A stretch of DNA of 37,913 nt from Saprospiraceae bacterium (GCA_020627825.1 JAHDGD010000027.1:1-37913); one strand, 5' to 3'. Shown: positions 31,182 through 37,913, counted from the first letter of the stretch. Made by a program: numbers and translations. The notes: generated by a model not told the origin, from the sequence alone.

Positions 31182-32879
31182 ATGCACAACACTTCTGCTG
31201 ACATTTCCAGAGCACAAATTTCTCGCCAATCAATAGAACGACTTTATATTTCCATGAGACACTTATTTCTCCGAGGGAAATACAAACCACTAGGAATGAG
31301 TGGAGAAGCTATGATTAAAGCACTTCTCGCTTTAAATCCAGAAATTTACGGATTAATCAACGATCCTGAAAAAGTGGAACTTGAAGGACTTCTATATATT
31401 TTTCAACGTTTGCCAAAAGGGATAGAACAGTGTCGTTATATTCATCTTATTTCTCGTGAAGGATATGAAGATAGTGGATTCAATGCCTTAGTTCCTAGCA
31501 AGAGAAGAAGAAACTGTTACCGCTTAGACAAGGAGCAAATGTTGATCGAAATGACAAGAGGGCTTAGTGATATTTTTGATTGTTTGACGCACCTCACCTT
31601 CATGTTTATAGAAAGTGAAAAGATTCGCAGAAACGCATTGGACTCCAAAAATAGAGAAACAAGGTCTTGGAAAATGTTGAGAGAAATCGTCAAAGCGATT
31701 GATGAAAAAGAAGAGATAGATGAACAAGTTGGCTTTTCTTATTTGTCAAGCTTACTAGGACGAACTTACGATGACGTAAAAGATGCTTTTGGCAAGTTTG
31801 AAGAGGCTGAGAAGATCAATAGCTTATTTGAAATAATTTACTGGATGGGAGAAATCAGTATTCAGGAGCATATTCAAGACATTGATAGAGAAATCGTCTT
31901 CTCTCCAAGTCTCAGGCAACGAATCGGACATCACCTATATGGAGAATCATGGGCAAATCAAATCAAGAGCAAGTTGGTTGAATTGAACCTTTTTGATAAA
32001 GAAATCCATGTCATTTCAGCAAATCAACACAGTGTTATGAATTGTCTTTTTGCTAGTTCGGCATTGCAAAAAAACCTAGCTGACAAATCCATAGAAGAGA
32101 TTGCTGAGGTGCTAAGTGATGATGATAATAAAGCACTCAGAAAAAAGGTGAAAAAGTATGCGTTGTCACATGGCATGTATGAATTGCATGATGTTTCTGG
32201 AACCAATATTACTGTTCAAATATTTGATGTTTCGAAAATTGACAAAGTAGATCTGACTAAAGCAGGTTTAGATACAGGTCCTCATGATACGGTTATTATT
32301 GTCATGGATTATGCTTTTGGGCAACAGGCTTACGAGACAATGGATGAATTATTAAAACCATATGAACTAGATACCATCCGTTCCAAAATGGATGTTCGCT
32401 CAGTTAATATAATGGGAAAAGCTGGAATTTTGACAGGTGTAAAAGGTGATATAATGATACCTTCCGCACATATTTTTGAAGGCAGTGCGGACAATTATCC
32501 ATTCAAAAATGCCTTGACAGTAGATATGTTTCAAGATGATGAAATCAATGTTTACGAAGGACCTATGATAACTGTTCTTGGGACTAGTCTTCAGAATAAA
32601 GATATACTGCGATATTTCATGAAATCATCATGGCAAGTAGTAGGACTCGAAATGGAAGGTGCGCATTATCAAAAAGCCATTCAATCCGCAAGTCAAATTC
32701 GAAAAAGTGTGCAATCCGATATAGATGTTAGATATGCATATTATGCATCGGATAATCCGTTGGAGTCAGGAGCAACATTGGCTTCAGGAAGTCTGGGTCT
32801 CGATGGTGTAAAACCAACGTATATGATCACCTTACAAATTCTTTTAGGAATTTTGGGCTCGAGCCCAAAGAAATCCTAA
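31182..32879 (+). CDS. DUF6909-like protein with nucleoside phosphorylase/AMP nucleosidase-like C-terminal half
   Basis: A 565-residue cytoplasmic protein. The N-terminal ~250 residues (SRAQISRQSIERLYISMRHLF, EIYGLINDPEKVELEGLLYI, SKRRRNCYRLDKEQM) match the DUF6909 block that I recall from flavobacterial genomes. The C-terminal half (about 275-560) resembles the phosphorylase superfamily: GLDTGPHDTVIIVMDYAFGQQ, an AKxGIL-type loop, YEGPMITVLGTSLQNK, and WQVVGLEMEGAHYQKA near residue 493, with the EMEG residues that bind ribose in PNP and AMP nucleosidase. A plausible role is purine salvage or nucleotide hydrolysis, untested. The dispersed palindrome overlaps the last codons. Compare with AMP nucleosidase Amn, which is shorter (~480 aa). 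Confidence 0.6.
   Translation: MHNTSADISRAQISRQSIERLYISMRHLFLRGKYKPLGMSGEAMIKALLALNPEIYGLINDPEKVELEGLLYIFQRLPKGIEQCRYIHLISREGYEDSGFNALVPSKRRRNCYRLDKEQMLIEMTRGLSDIFDCLTHLTFMFIESEKIRRNALDSKNRETRSWKMLREIVKAIDEKEEIDEQVGFSYLSSLLGRTYDDVKDAFGKFEEAEKINSLFEIIYWMGEISIQEHIQDIDREIVFSPSLRQRIGHHLYGESWANQIKSKLVELNLFDKEIHVISANQHSVMNCLFASSALQKNLADKSIEEIAEVLSDDDNKALRKKVKKYALSHGMYELHDVSGTNITVQIFDVSKIDKVDLTKAGLDTGPHDTVIIVMDYAFGQQAYETMDELLKPYELDTIRSKMDVRSVNIMGKAGILTGVKGDIMIPSAHIFEGSADNYPFKNALTVDMFQDDEINVYEGPMITVLGTSLQNKDILRYFMKSSWQVVGLEMEGAHYQKAIQSASQIRKSVQSDIDVRYAYYASDNPLESGATLASGSLGLDGVKPTYMITLQILLGILGSSPKKS
32853..32870. repeat. Dispersed palindrome, copy 8 (CTCGAG variant)
   Basis: TTTGGGCTC and GAGCCCAAA form a perfect 18-bp palindrome, identical to the inner part of copy 2. 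It falls on the codons for ILGSSPK just before the stop of the nucleosidase-like gene, 17 bp from the stop of the convergent START-domain gene. Outer bases AGGA...TCCT extend the symmetry weakly. Confidence 0.75.
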
Positions 32880-32886
32880 GTAAGAA

Positions 32887-33498
32887 TCACAGAAATTGCT
32901 TTCGTAAATTTAGTAGTGTATTAAAAGGTCCTACCATTGAAATTTTATCTTGTAACCAAGAAGGTAATGTTGCGGCAGTATAGAAATCATAAGTTACTCG
33001 TGTAGATTGTGCATCCAAATGTTCAAAATTCCATATGGCTTTGAATTCAGTTACACGCACAAGGTCCGAATCAATTTCCTTTTCGGCATAGTTTTCAGAA
33101 ATAGTCTGCATGCTTAATCCATCAGGGGATCTTACTTTATTCTTTTTAACTAAACAATATCGATCAGACATGGGGAAAGGCAAATCAGTTTCAGTGTAAT
33201 AAGTTGTCTCATTTTCAGTGTCCGAATATACCTTAGAATTTTGACAAGCATATACCCAGTTGGGGAGTTTATCTATTTCACTTGTATAATTGACTACTTC
33301 ATTGATCGAAGCTGGTATAACAGTTGAAAGTCTGATCCATTTTTTACCATTTTCTTCTACTTTGGTAAAAATCTCAACTTGGTCTTTTTTCTCCACGAAT
33401 TTCCAGTCCTCTTGTGGAATAAAACCAGAGAAGGTCACAACGAATAAAACTATAAATAAAGATGTGATATTCATATAAATCAAAGCTTTCAAGAACAT
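32887..33498 (-). CDS. Exported START/SRPBCC-domain protein
   Basis: A 203-residue protein. A hydrophobic N-terminus (MNITSLFIVLFVVTFSG, if starting at the second Met) looks like a signal peptide or membrane anchor, followed by a START-like lipid-binding fold: WKFVEKKDQVEIFTK, IPASINEVVNYTSEIDKLPNWVYACQNSKV, and the PFPMSDRYCLVKKN strand near residue 110, then VTYDFYTAATLPSWLQDKI. Such proteins bind hydrophobic ligands; ligand unknown. Convergent with the nucleosidase-like gene, with seven bases between stops. ATG 33474 is an alternative start that removes the first eight residues. Confidence 0.7.
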   Translation of the reverse strand: MFLKALIYMNITSLFIVLFVVTFSGFIPQEDWKFVEKKDQVEIFTKVEENGKKWIRLSTVIPASINEVVNYTSEIDKLPNWVYACQNSKVYSDTENETTYYTETDLPFPMSDRYCLVKKNKVRSPDGLSMQTISENYAEKEIDSDLVRVTEFKAIWNFEHLDAQSTRVTYDFYTAATLPSWLQDKISMVGPFNTLLNLRKQFL

Positions 33499-33664
33499 AA
33501 ACTTTTAAAATGTAAAGTGAGTTCCTGATGAATTAAGTGAAATATTGAAATTAATTGGTATTATAACGTAAAATTAATCTTGAGAGGTATGAAAACATAT
33601 TAAAAAAGTCAACTTTGTACAATTAATTGAATATGAAATCACAACATAAATTAGAACGTAGTAT

Positions 33665-34258
33665 ATGATTATAATACCACAACACATAGAGGCCTTGATA
33701 TTTGATTTGGATGGGACATTAGCTGATACTATGCCTTTGCATATTGATTCTTGGATAAGAACTGGACAACATTTTAATGTTCCTATAACCGCATCACTTA
33801 TTGTTGAAAATAGCGGAACACCTACTTTTCAATTGGTAGAAACATTTAATGCGCAATTTGGCTGGCAACTTGATGCACAAGAAGTGAAAAAAGAAAAGCA
33901 AAAACATTTTGATGCCATTAAAAAAGCTCATGGAAAGGTAAAAGCAATACCAACTATATATGAAGTCGCAAAGAATATGAGAGGTGTATTGCCTATGAGC
34001 ATAGGTACTGGCTCTTCTCGGGGAAATGCAGAAAAAAGTTTAGCGGATATGGGAATGGTGGATTGGTGGATAACAGTAGTAACTGGAAGTGATCAAGTAA
34101 AAGGAAAGCCTGCTCCCGATATATTTTTAGAATGCGCAAAAAGAATGAATGTAGCTCCTGAGAATTGTTTAGTCTTTGAAGATGGTGCGGCAGGAATAAA
34201 AGCAGCAAAAGCAGCAAATATGTCTTATATAGACGTTAAATTACTGGAGCAAAGTTGA
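33665..34258 (+). CDS. HAD-superfamily phosphatase (beta-phosphoglucomutase-like)
   Basis: A 197-residue cytoplasmic hydrolase of HAD subfamily IA. Motif I FDLDGTLADT gives the nucleophile Asp14 and acid/base Asp16. A helical cap domain spans about 25-90, motif II is SIGTGSSRGN near 117, motif III lysine is in GKPAPDIF near 152, and motif IV is VFEDGAAGIKAA near 175. It resembles YqaB and beta-phosphoglucomutase-like phosphatases that act on fructose-1-phosphate or 6-phosphogluconate, but the exact substrate is not determinable. CAACTTTG at 33610-33617 is one mismatch from a -7 box. Confidence 0.8.
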   Translation: MIIIPQHIEALIFDLDGTLADTMPLHIDSWIRTGQHFNVPITASLIVENSGTPTFQLVETFNAQFGWQLDAQEVKKEKQKHFDAIKKAHGKVKAIPTIYEVAKNMRGVLPMSIGTGSSRGNAEKSLADMGMVDWWITVVTGSDQVKGKPAPDIFLECAKRMNVAPENCLVFEDGAAGIKAAKAANMSYIDVKLLEQS

Positions 34259-34345
34259 ATAATTACTAAAAAATAGCTCATACTATTTCACATATAAAAT
34301 GAAAAACATATATTGCAATACTATTAAAAATATAAAAACTAAATT

Positions 34346-34717
34346 ATGAAACAAATCATTACATTTTTCGCCTTATTTTTAGCATTTACGACTTCTAGTT
34401 ATGCAGTAAATTCAGCTGCACTTGTGACTCAAGATGCTACATCAATTACGGCAGATTCTCAATCTAATTTCTTTGGAAAAGCAAAAGTTACTATCAAAAA
34501 TGCAGTAAACAAAGTGAAAAAAGTTGCCAAAAATATGGATGAAAATGAGCAACTTATCCTTATTATATTAGCAATTGTAATTTCGCCTGTAGCTGTATGG
34601 ATGTATGAAGGTCAAACATGGACGAATAGAGTAACTCTAAACCTTATTTTGTGGCTCCTGACTGCTGGTTTAGGTGGTATAATACACGCACTATACTTAA
34701 TCTTAGGAGAAAAATAA
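34346..34717 (+). CDS. Pmp3/YqaE-family small membrane protein with secretion signal
   Basis: A 123-residue protein. The last ~55 residues are a Pmp3/YqaE domain: two transmembrane segments (IILAIVISPVAVWMYEG and LNLILWLLTAGLGGIIHALYLI) with the SPVAVWM and GGIIHALY signatures, modified from the usual PPLAVFL. Unusually, it is preceded by a cleavable signal peptide (MKQIITFFALFLAFTTSSYA) and a ~50-residue linker with a Lys-rich helix (KAKVTIKNAVNKVKKVAKNM). Pmp3 proteins affect membrane potential and cation stress tolerance in yeast; bacterial roles are unclear. A terminator lies 22 bases downstream, before osmC. Confidence 0.75.
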   Translation: MKQIITFFALFLAFTTSSYAVNSAALVTQDATSITADSQSNFFGKAKVTIKNAVNKVKKVAKNMDENEQLILIILAIVISPVAVWMYEGQTWTNRVTLNLILWLLTAGLGGIIHALYLILGEK

Positions 34718-34739
34718 AAATTCTATTTTTACAGAAAAC

Positions 34740-34772
34740 AAGCAGAATCAAAACTTTTGGTTCTGCTTTTTT
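34740..34772 (+). terminator. Terminator between the Pmp3-like and OsmC genes
   Basis: AAGCAGAATCAAAA (34740-34753) pairs with TTTTGGTTCTGCTT (34755-34768), with one G-T wobble, then a run of T to 34772. As RNA a few inner pairs must open to leave a loop. It ends 13 bases before the OsmC ATG, so it would also lie in that gene's leader. Confidence 0.75.
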
Positions 34773-34785
34773 ATTTAAAAAATCA

Positions 34786-35187
34786 ATGAAGATACAATTA
34801 AAAAGTACAGATAACGAACTCTCCTATACAGGAATGAACGAAAACGGTTTTGAACAATTTTTTTCTGGTAAAAAAGCAGCTTGTTCTCCTATGGAAACAT
34901 TGCTCATGTCAGCTGCTGCCTGTAGCTCAATAGATCTTGAAATATTACTTAAAAAAATGCGTCAATCCTATGCATCAATCGAAGTAGAAGTAACTGGAGA
35001 AAGAAGGCAAGAAATTACGCCTGCCAAATTTATTGCCATTCATCTACATTTCAAGATCACAGGAGAAGTTACTGAAAAAAAGGCAAACAAAGCCGTTCAA
35101 ATGAGTCTCGAAAAAATGTGTTCTGTTACACATTCTCTAGATCCTTCTATAGAGATAACTTCGAGTGTTGAGATTATTCAAAATTAA
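34786..35187 (+). CDS. OsmC-family peroxidase-like protein
   Basis: A 133-residue cytoplasmic protein from ATG 34786 (the open frame runs upstream to 34651 but that part overlaps the previous gene and its terminator). It has the OsmC fold: N-terminal strands KIQLKSTDNELSYTGM, ACSPMETLLMSAAACSSIDLEILLKKM with the first Cys at residue 46, VEVEVTGERRQEITPAKFIAIHLHFKITGEV, and SLEKMCSVTHSLDPS with the second Cys near 112. The two-cysteine pair is as in hydroperoxide-reducing OsmC/Ohr proteins. Organic peroxide detoxification is likely. Confidence 0.85.
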   Translation: MKIQLKSTDNELSYTGMNENGFEQFFSGKKAACSPMETLLMSAAACSSIDLEILLKKMRQSYASIEVEVTGERRQEITPAKFIAIHLHFKITGEVTEKKANKAVQMSLEKMCSVTHSLDPSIEITSSVEIIQN

Positions 35188-35189
35188 TT

Positions 35190-35654
35190 CTGTATGATTA
35201 TAAATTTCGTACCATTTTATATGTCATTACTTTATTTAGTGTTTACCCTATATCACTTCCAGCTCAAGATATCTCATCAACAAAAAATGGTATAAAGAAA
35301 GAGATTTATTTAGATAGGAGTGAAGCATGCAATCCTGATCTAGTCTACATGATATTAGAGGTATCGCCAAGATATAAAGACGGAATTTCTTCACTAGAAA
35401 AAATATTAAACGATGCTATTTTTATAGATAGGAAAGTAAAAAAAGAATATTTTTTAAGATGTACAATAAATTGTAAAGGAGAAATATTTGGTTTCGTAGA
35501 CACCAATTCTGAACAGGAACCACTTCAAGAAGAAATACAAAAAACGATTTTAAAAATTCAAGGCTGGCAGGCCGGTATGCAAAATGGAGAGACTGTTGAT
35601 TCTTTTTTCGTTTTTCATTTCAAGATAAAAAAAGGCAAACTCAAAATCCTATAA
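35190..35654 (+). CDS. Secreted TonB-C-like protein with disrupted start codon
   Basis: The first in-frame ATG (35349) lies in mid-protein. The frame is open upstream to the OsmC stop and encodes a credible signal peptide (KFRTILYVITLFSVYPISLPAQDIS) directly before it. The C-terminal ~75 residues (RCTINCKGEIFGFVDTNSE, LKIQGWQAGMQNGETVDSFFVFHFKI) match the TonB C-terminal fold (G-x-V/I, W-x-A-G, NG-x-x-V). No ATG, GTG or TTG is in this frame between 35190 and the signal peptide; only CTG 35190. An ATG at 35194 is one frame off: inserting one A after it would read MNYKFRTIL in frame. So either a frameshift, a sequencing error, or a non-standard start. It follows osmC by two bases. Confidence 0.5.
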   Translation: MYDYKFRTILYVITLFSVYPISLPAQDISSTKNGIKKEIYLDRSEACNPDLVYMILEVSPRYKDGISSLEKILNDAIFIDRKVKKEYFLRCTINCKGEIFGFVDTNSEQEPLQEEIQKTILKIQGWQAGMQNGETVDSFFVFHFKIKKGKLKIL

Positions 35655-35672
35655 GTGTATCTAACAATAACG

Positions 35673-36269
35673 TCATGAATTTTGCTGTTTCAAAAAACCA
35701 ACTAATCCTTCAACAGCCTTTGCACGGTGAGAAAATGAATTCTTTATCTCATCTCCTAGCTCTGCAAAAGTAGCTGTATATCCTTCAGGAATAAAAATAG
35801 GATCGTAGCCAAAACCACCTTTTCCCCTTTTTTCGTTCGCAATAGATCCTTTTACAATACCTTCAAAGTAATACACTTCATTTTCAATATGTAAAGCAAT
35901 TACGGAGCGGAATTGTGCAGATCTGTTTGCAATACCTTCTAACTCAGCTAACACCTTATCCATATTATCTTGATCATTACGTTGAGGACCAGCATACCTT
36001 GCAGTGAAAATCCCGGGCCTTCCATCAAGGGCATCTATCTCCAGTCCACTGTCCTCACCAAATGCTGATATCGATAATCTATCTGCCAAAAAATCAGCTT
36101 TAATTTTAGCATTTTCGTGCATTGAAATTCCATTTTCTTCTATATCATCTACTATCCCAAACTCTTTCATTGCCTTTGCAACATAACCTGTTGTATGAAT
36201 CATCATATTCACTTCTCGCAATTTATGATCATTCCCAGTAGCGAAGACTATTATCTTTTCCTTGTTCAT
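35673..36269 (-). CDS. rdgB: Non-canonical purine NTP pyrophosphatase (ITP/XTP diphosphatase)
   Basis: A 198-residue HAM1/RdgB-type enzyme that hydrolyses ITP, dITP and XTP to monophosphates and clears deaminated purines. It has FATGNDHKLREV at residues 9-20, FGEDSGLEIDALDGRPGIFTARYAG near 70-95, KRGKGGFGYDPIFIPEG near 147-163 and AELGDEIKNSFSHRAKA near 168-184, all motif positions intact. Its ATG overlaps the stop of the upstream unknown gene (ATGA), so they are coupled. Assignment is secure. Confidence 0.95.
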   Translation of the reverse strand: MNKEKIIVFATGNDHKLREVNMMIHTTGYVAKAMKEFGIVDDIEENGISMHENAKIKADFLADRLSISAFGEDSGLEIDALDGRPGIFTARYAGPQRNDQDNMDKVLAELEGIANRSAQFRSVIALHIENEVYYFEGIVKGSIANEKRGKGGFGYDPIFIPEGYTATFAELGDEIKNSFSHRAKAVEGLVGFLKQQNS

Positions 36270-36658
36270 TTATTTCCCATTTGTTTAAGACAAGACCATA
36301 GTTTTTTCTTTAAATCATTGCTTTTGTACAGATCTGTTAACGCGTGAGAAAATAATACGTTCAATGTACTAAATGACATCCATTTATAAGGGATTGTTCT
36401 ACATTGCAAACCAATTCTTTTTGCATTTAGTCCGAAAGCAAAAAAGTAGTTTGCCTTTGAAAGATCGAGCTCTTCCATTAAAAATACATGCTCCTCATCT
36501 TTTAATAAGAAAACTTGTACGGATGCCTGAACATCTAATTGAACAGCAGATAGAATTTTCCTCAATAAATCTGCATTTTCTTGTGAATAATCTTCGGCTT
36601 TCAAAAAAACAAAATGCACCACTTCATTTGTCTTATTAAGACGTTGAATTTGATCCAT
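36266..36658 (-). CDS. Small protein of unknown function coupled to rdgB
   Basis: A 130-residue cytoplasmic protein from ATG 36658. The frame extends to a TTG at 36700, but that triplet is the end of a TAATTTTG box that fits a -7 promoter element (36705-36698), so the downstream ATG is the better start. The C-terminal part (NYFFAFGLNAKRIGL, LFSHALTDLYKSNDLKKKLWSCLKQM) is faintly like DNA polymerase III psi (HolD) in its LGL and terminal K-x-LW pattern, but no family can be named with confidence. The stop overlaps the start of rdgB, a nucleotide-pool sanitising gene, which may hint at a link to replication. Confidence 0.6.
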   Translation of the reverse strand: MDQIQRLNKTNEVVHFVFLKAEDYSQENADLLRKILSAVQLDVQASVQVFLLKDEEHVFLMEELDLSKANYFFAFGLNAKRIGLQCRTIPYKWMSFSTLNVLFSHALTDLYKSNDLKKKLWSCLKQMGNK

Positions 36659-36697
36659 TTTATCAGTATAAACAGGTATAGTAAAAAAGTCTTTTGA

Positions 36698-36705
36698 CAA
36701 AATTA
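36698..36705 (-). promoter_or_regulatory. Putative -7 element of the rdgB operon
   Basis: TAATTTTG on the minus strand matches TAnnTTTG, 40 nt before ATG 36658. It overlaps the alternative TTG start at 36700, which it argues against. Confidence 0.45.
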
Positions 36706-36791
36706 TTATTTGGTAAAATAAATAAACATAAAATTGTATTCTGAATTACAGAACAATTCCTCTTAATATTTAGTTTTAATTTTAAAAGTAG

Positions 36792-36799
36792 TATTTTTG
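36792..36799 (+). promoter_or_regulatory. Putative -7 element of ilvE
   Basis: TATTTTTG matches TAnnTTTG, 16 nt before the ilvE start codon; a short leader of about 10 nt is predicted. No clear -33 element. Confidence 0.5.
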
Positions 36800-36815
36800 T
36801 TTAAAATTAAGTAAT

Positions 36816-37886
36816 ATGGCAGCTAATATAAAAATTACGAAGACAAAAAACAGTAAAATACACACTGTTGATTTCAATAACATTCCATTTGGTAAGGTAT
36901 TTTCTGACCATATGTTTGTTGCTGATTACATAGATGGAGAATGGACCAACATGGAGATTAAAGAATTAGCTCCATTTTCTATCCATCCAGGAAATTTAGC
37001 ATGGCATTATGGTCAATCCATATTTGAAGGTATGAAGGCAACTGCAAAACCAGATGGTACTCCTCTCCTATTGAGACCTGAACAGCACATTATACGACTG
37101 AATAGATCTGCAAAAAGAATGTGTATGCCAACATTTTCTGAAGAGATTTTTGTTCAAGCTCTAAAAGAATTAGTCGGTTTAGACAAGGATTGGATACCCC
37201 AAGAAAAAGGCTCAGCACTTTATATCAGACCACTTATGTTTGCAATGGATGAAGCTTTGGGCGTAAGACCCAGCGACACATATAGACTAGTAATCTTCAC
37301 CCTTCCAGTTGGTCCATATTATGAAAAGCCCGTTTCACTTTTAGCAGAGAAAAAGTATGTAAGAGCAGCTGATGGAGGCGTAGGTGAAGCTAAAACTGCT
37401 GGAAATTATGCAGCCTCTTTATTACCTGCAAAACTTGCTAAAGAAGCTGGATATGACCAAATTATGTGGATGGACGCCAAAGAATTTAAATACATTCAGG
37501 AAGTTGGTACGATGAATATTTTCTTCGTTGTTAATAATACTATATACACTCCGAAAGCAGGTGGAACCATATTAAAAGGTATTACGCGTGATTCTGTTAT
37601 TACCATTTTAAAAGATGAAGGATATGAAGTTGTAGAAAATGAAATTTCAATAGATTTCATAGTGGAAGCCCATAATAAAGGTGAATTAACTGAAATTTTT
37701 GGGACGGGAACAGCAGCTGTTATTGCTAATGTATTTAAATTCGGTCATGAAGGACAAGATTATCATTTGAATGTTTCAGACTATAAAATTTCTCCTTTCT
37801 TAAAATCCTATATCGAAGATTTACGAGCAGGTGAAAAAGAAGACAAATTTGGTTGGTTACATGAAGTAGTAGCTGTAATCGCATAA
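36816..37886 (+). CDS. ilvE: Branched-chain amino acid aminotransferase
   Basis: A 356-residue class IV PLP aminotransferase that catalyses the last step of valine, leucine and isoleucine synthesis and the first of their breakdown. It shows HYGQSIFEGMKA near residue 68, ALYIRPLMFAMDEALGVRPSDTYR near 132-155, the PLP lysine in GEAKTAGNYAASLLPA near 193, then YIQEVGTMNIFFV near 228, and EIFGTGTAAVIANV near 308. Length and motifs match the ~350-aa mitochondrial/Bacteroidota type. The last 27 bases of the window after it hold nothing recognisable. With the MCC-type carboxyltransferase and ETF genes it fits branched-chain amino acid turnover, but they are not linked in an operon. Confidence 0.95.
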   Translation: MAANIKITKTKNSKIHTVDFNNIPFGKVFSDHMFVADYIDGEWTNMEIKELAPFSIHPGNLAWHYGQSIFEGMKATAKPDGTPLLLRPEQHIIRLNRSAKRMCMPTFSEEIFVQALKELVGLDKDWIPQEKGSALYIRPLMFAMDEALGVRPSDTYRLVIFTLPVGPYYEKPVSLLAEKKYVRAADGGVGEAKTAGNYAASLLPAKLAKEAGYDQIMWMDAKEFKYIQEVGTMNIFFVVNNTIYTPKAGGTILKGITRDSVITILKDEGYEVVENEISIDFIVEAHNKGELTEIFGTGTAAVIANVFKFGHEGQDYHLNVSDYKISPFLKSYIEDLRAGEKEDKFGWLHEVVAVIA

Positions 37887-37913
37887 AATTTAACCACCTA
37901 TTTTAACGTGAAT

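Noticed and set aside
34651-34785. N-terminal extension of the OsmC gene
   Set aside because: The extension overlaps the Pmp3-like gene and its terminator, and the OsmC fold begins at ATG 34786.
1-37913. CRISPR array, tRNA, rRNA, prophage or transposase genes
   Set aside because: No regularly spaced direct repeats, no cloverleaf-like or rRNA stretches, and no integrase, transposase or phage structural protein among the reading frames.

Overview
The window is ordinary chromosome from a low-GC member of the Bacteroidota, probably a marine or aquatic Flavobacteriales/Saprospirales-type lineage. The evidence is three very different secreted proteins ending in type IX secretion (T9SS) C-terminal sorting domains, SprB-like repeats, Bacteroidota-type signal peptides with Gln after the cleavage site, TAnnTTTG-type -7 promoter elements, a near absence of Shine-Dalgarno sequences, a bacillithiol deacetylase (BshB1) and several families that are mostly Bacteroidota (DUF2141, DUF6909-like, DUF1835, membrane-bound MutS-like). 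There is no prophage, CRISPR array, transposase, rRNA or tRNA in view. The rank below phylum is inference.

Layout. 1-473 has no gene; it holds a ~170 bp imperfect palindromic (MITE-like) element and two competing hairpins. 474-5397 holds a YdeI/DUF1905 protein, an AsmA-like membrane protein that probably starts upstream of its first ATG, and a T9SS-exported M1 aminopeptidase. 5681-10048 holds a lipoprotein, a coupled pair (threonine aldolase and bifunctional nuclease/UVR protein) and the etfB-etfA operon. 10213-12564 is a rightward run: DUF2141, a lipoprotein, an alpha/beta hydrolase lipoprotein and a TPR protein. 12615-17714 runs leftward: a giant secreted beta-propeller/PKD/LamG protein with dapF abutting it. 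After a 602 bp gene-free stretch, 18317-23350 runs rightward: HtrA protease, an MCC-type carboxyltransferase, an RlmL-type methyltransferase, a small secreted protein and a lipoprotein. Then come bshB1 (leftward), a 1097-aa T9SS protein with SprB repeats, a barrel protein, a DUF1835 protein, a transmembrane MutS paralogue (leftward), a nucleosidase-like protein, a START-domain protein (leftward), a HAD phosphatase, a Pmp3-like protein, OsmC, a TonB-C-like protein with a disrupted start, rdgB with an unknown upstream partner (leftward), and ilvE.

The most unusual signal is a dispersed short palindrome, TTTTGGGCT(n)AGCCCAAAA and close variants, present eight times in 38 kb. Three copies share an identical 21-nt sequence. 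Five copies lie inside coding sequences with their centres about 50-65 nt after the start codon, four of them over a signal-peptide cleavage site. The other three lie at or beside the 3' ends of convergent gene pairs. The polarity (T-tract before, A-tract after the GC stem) is the opposite of an intrinsic terminator, so these copies need another explanation: a protein-binding dyad, a 5'-proximal mRNA hairpin, or a mobile micro-palindrome.
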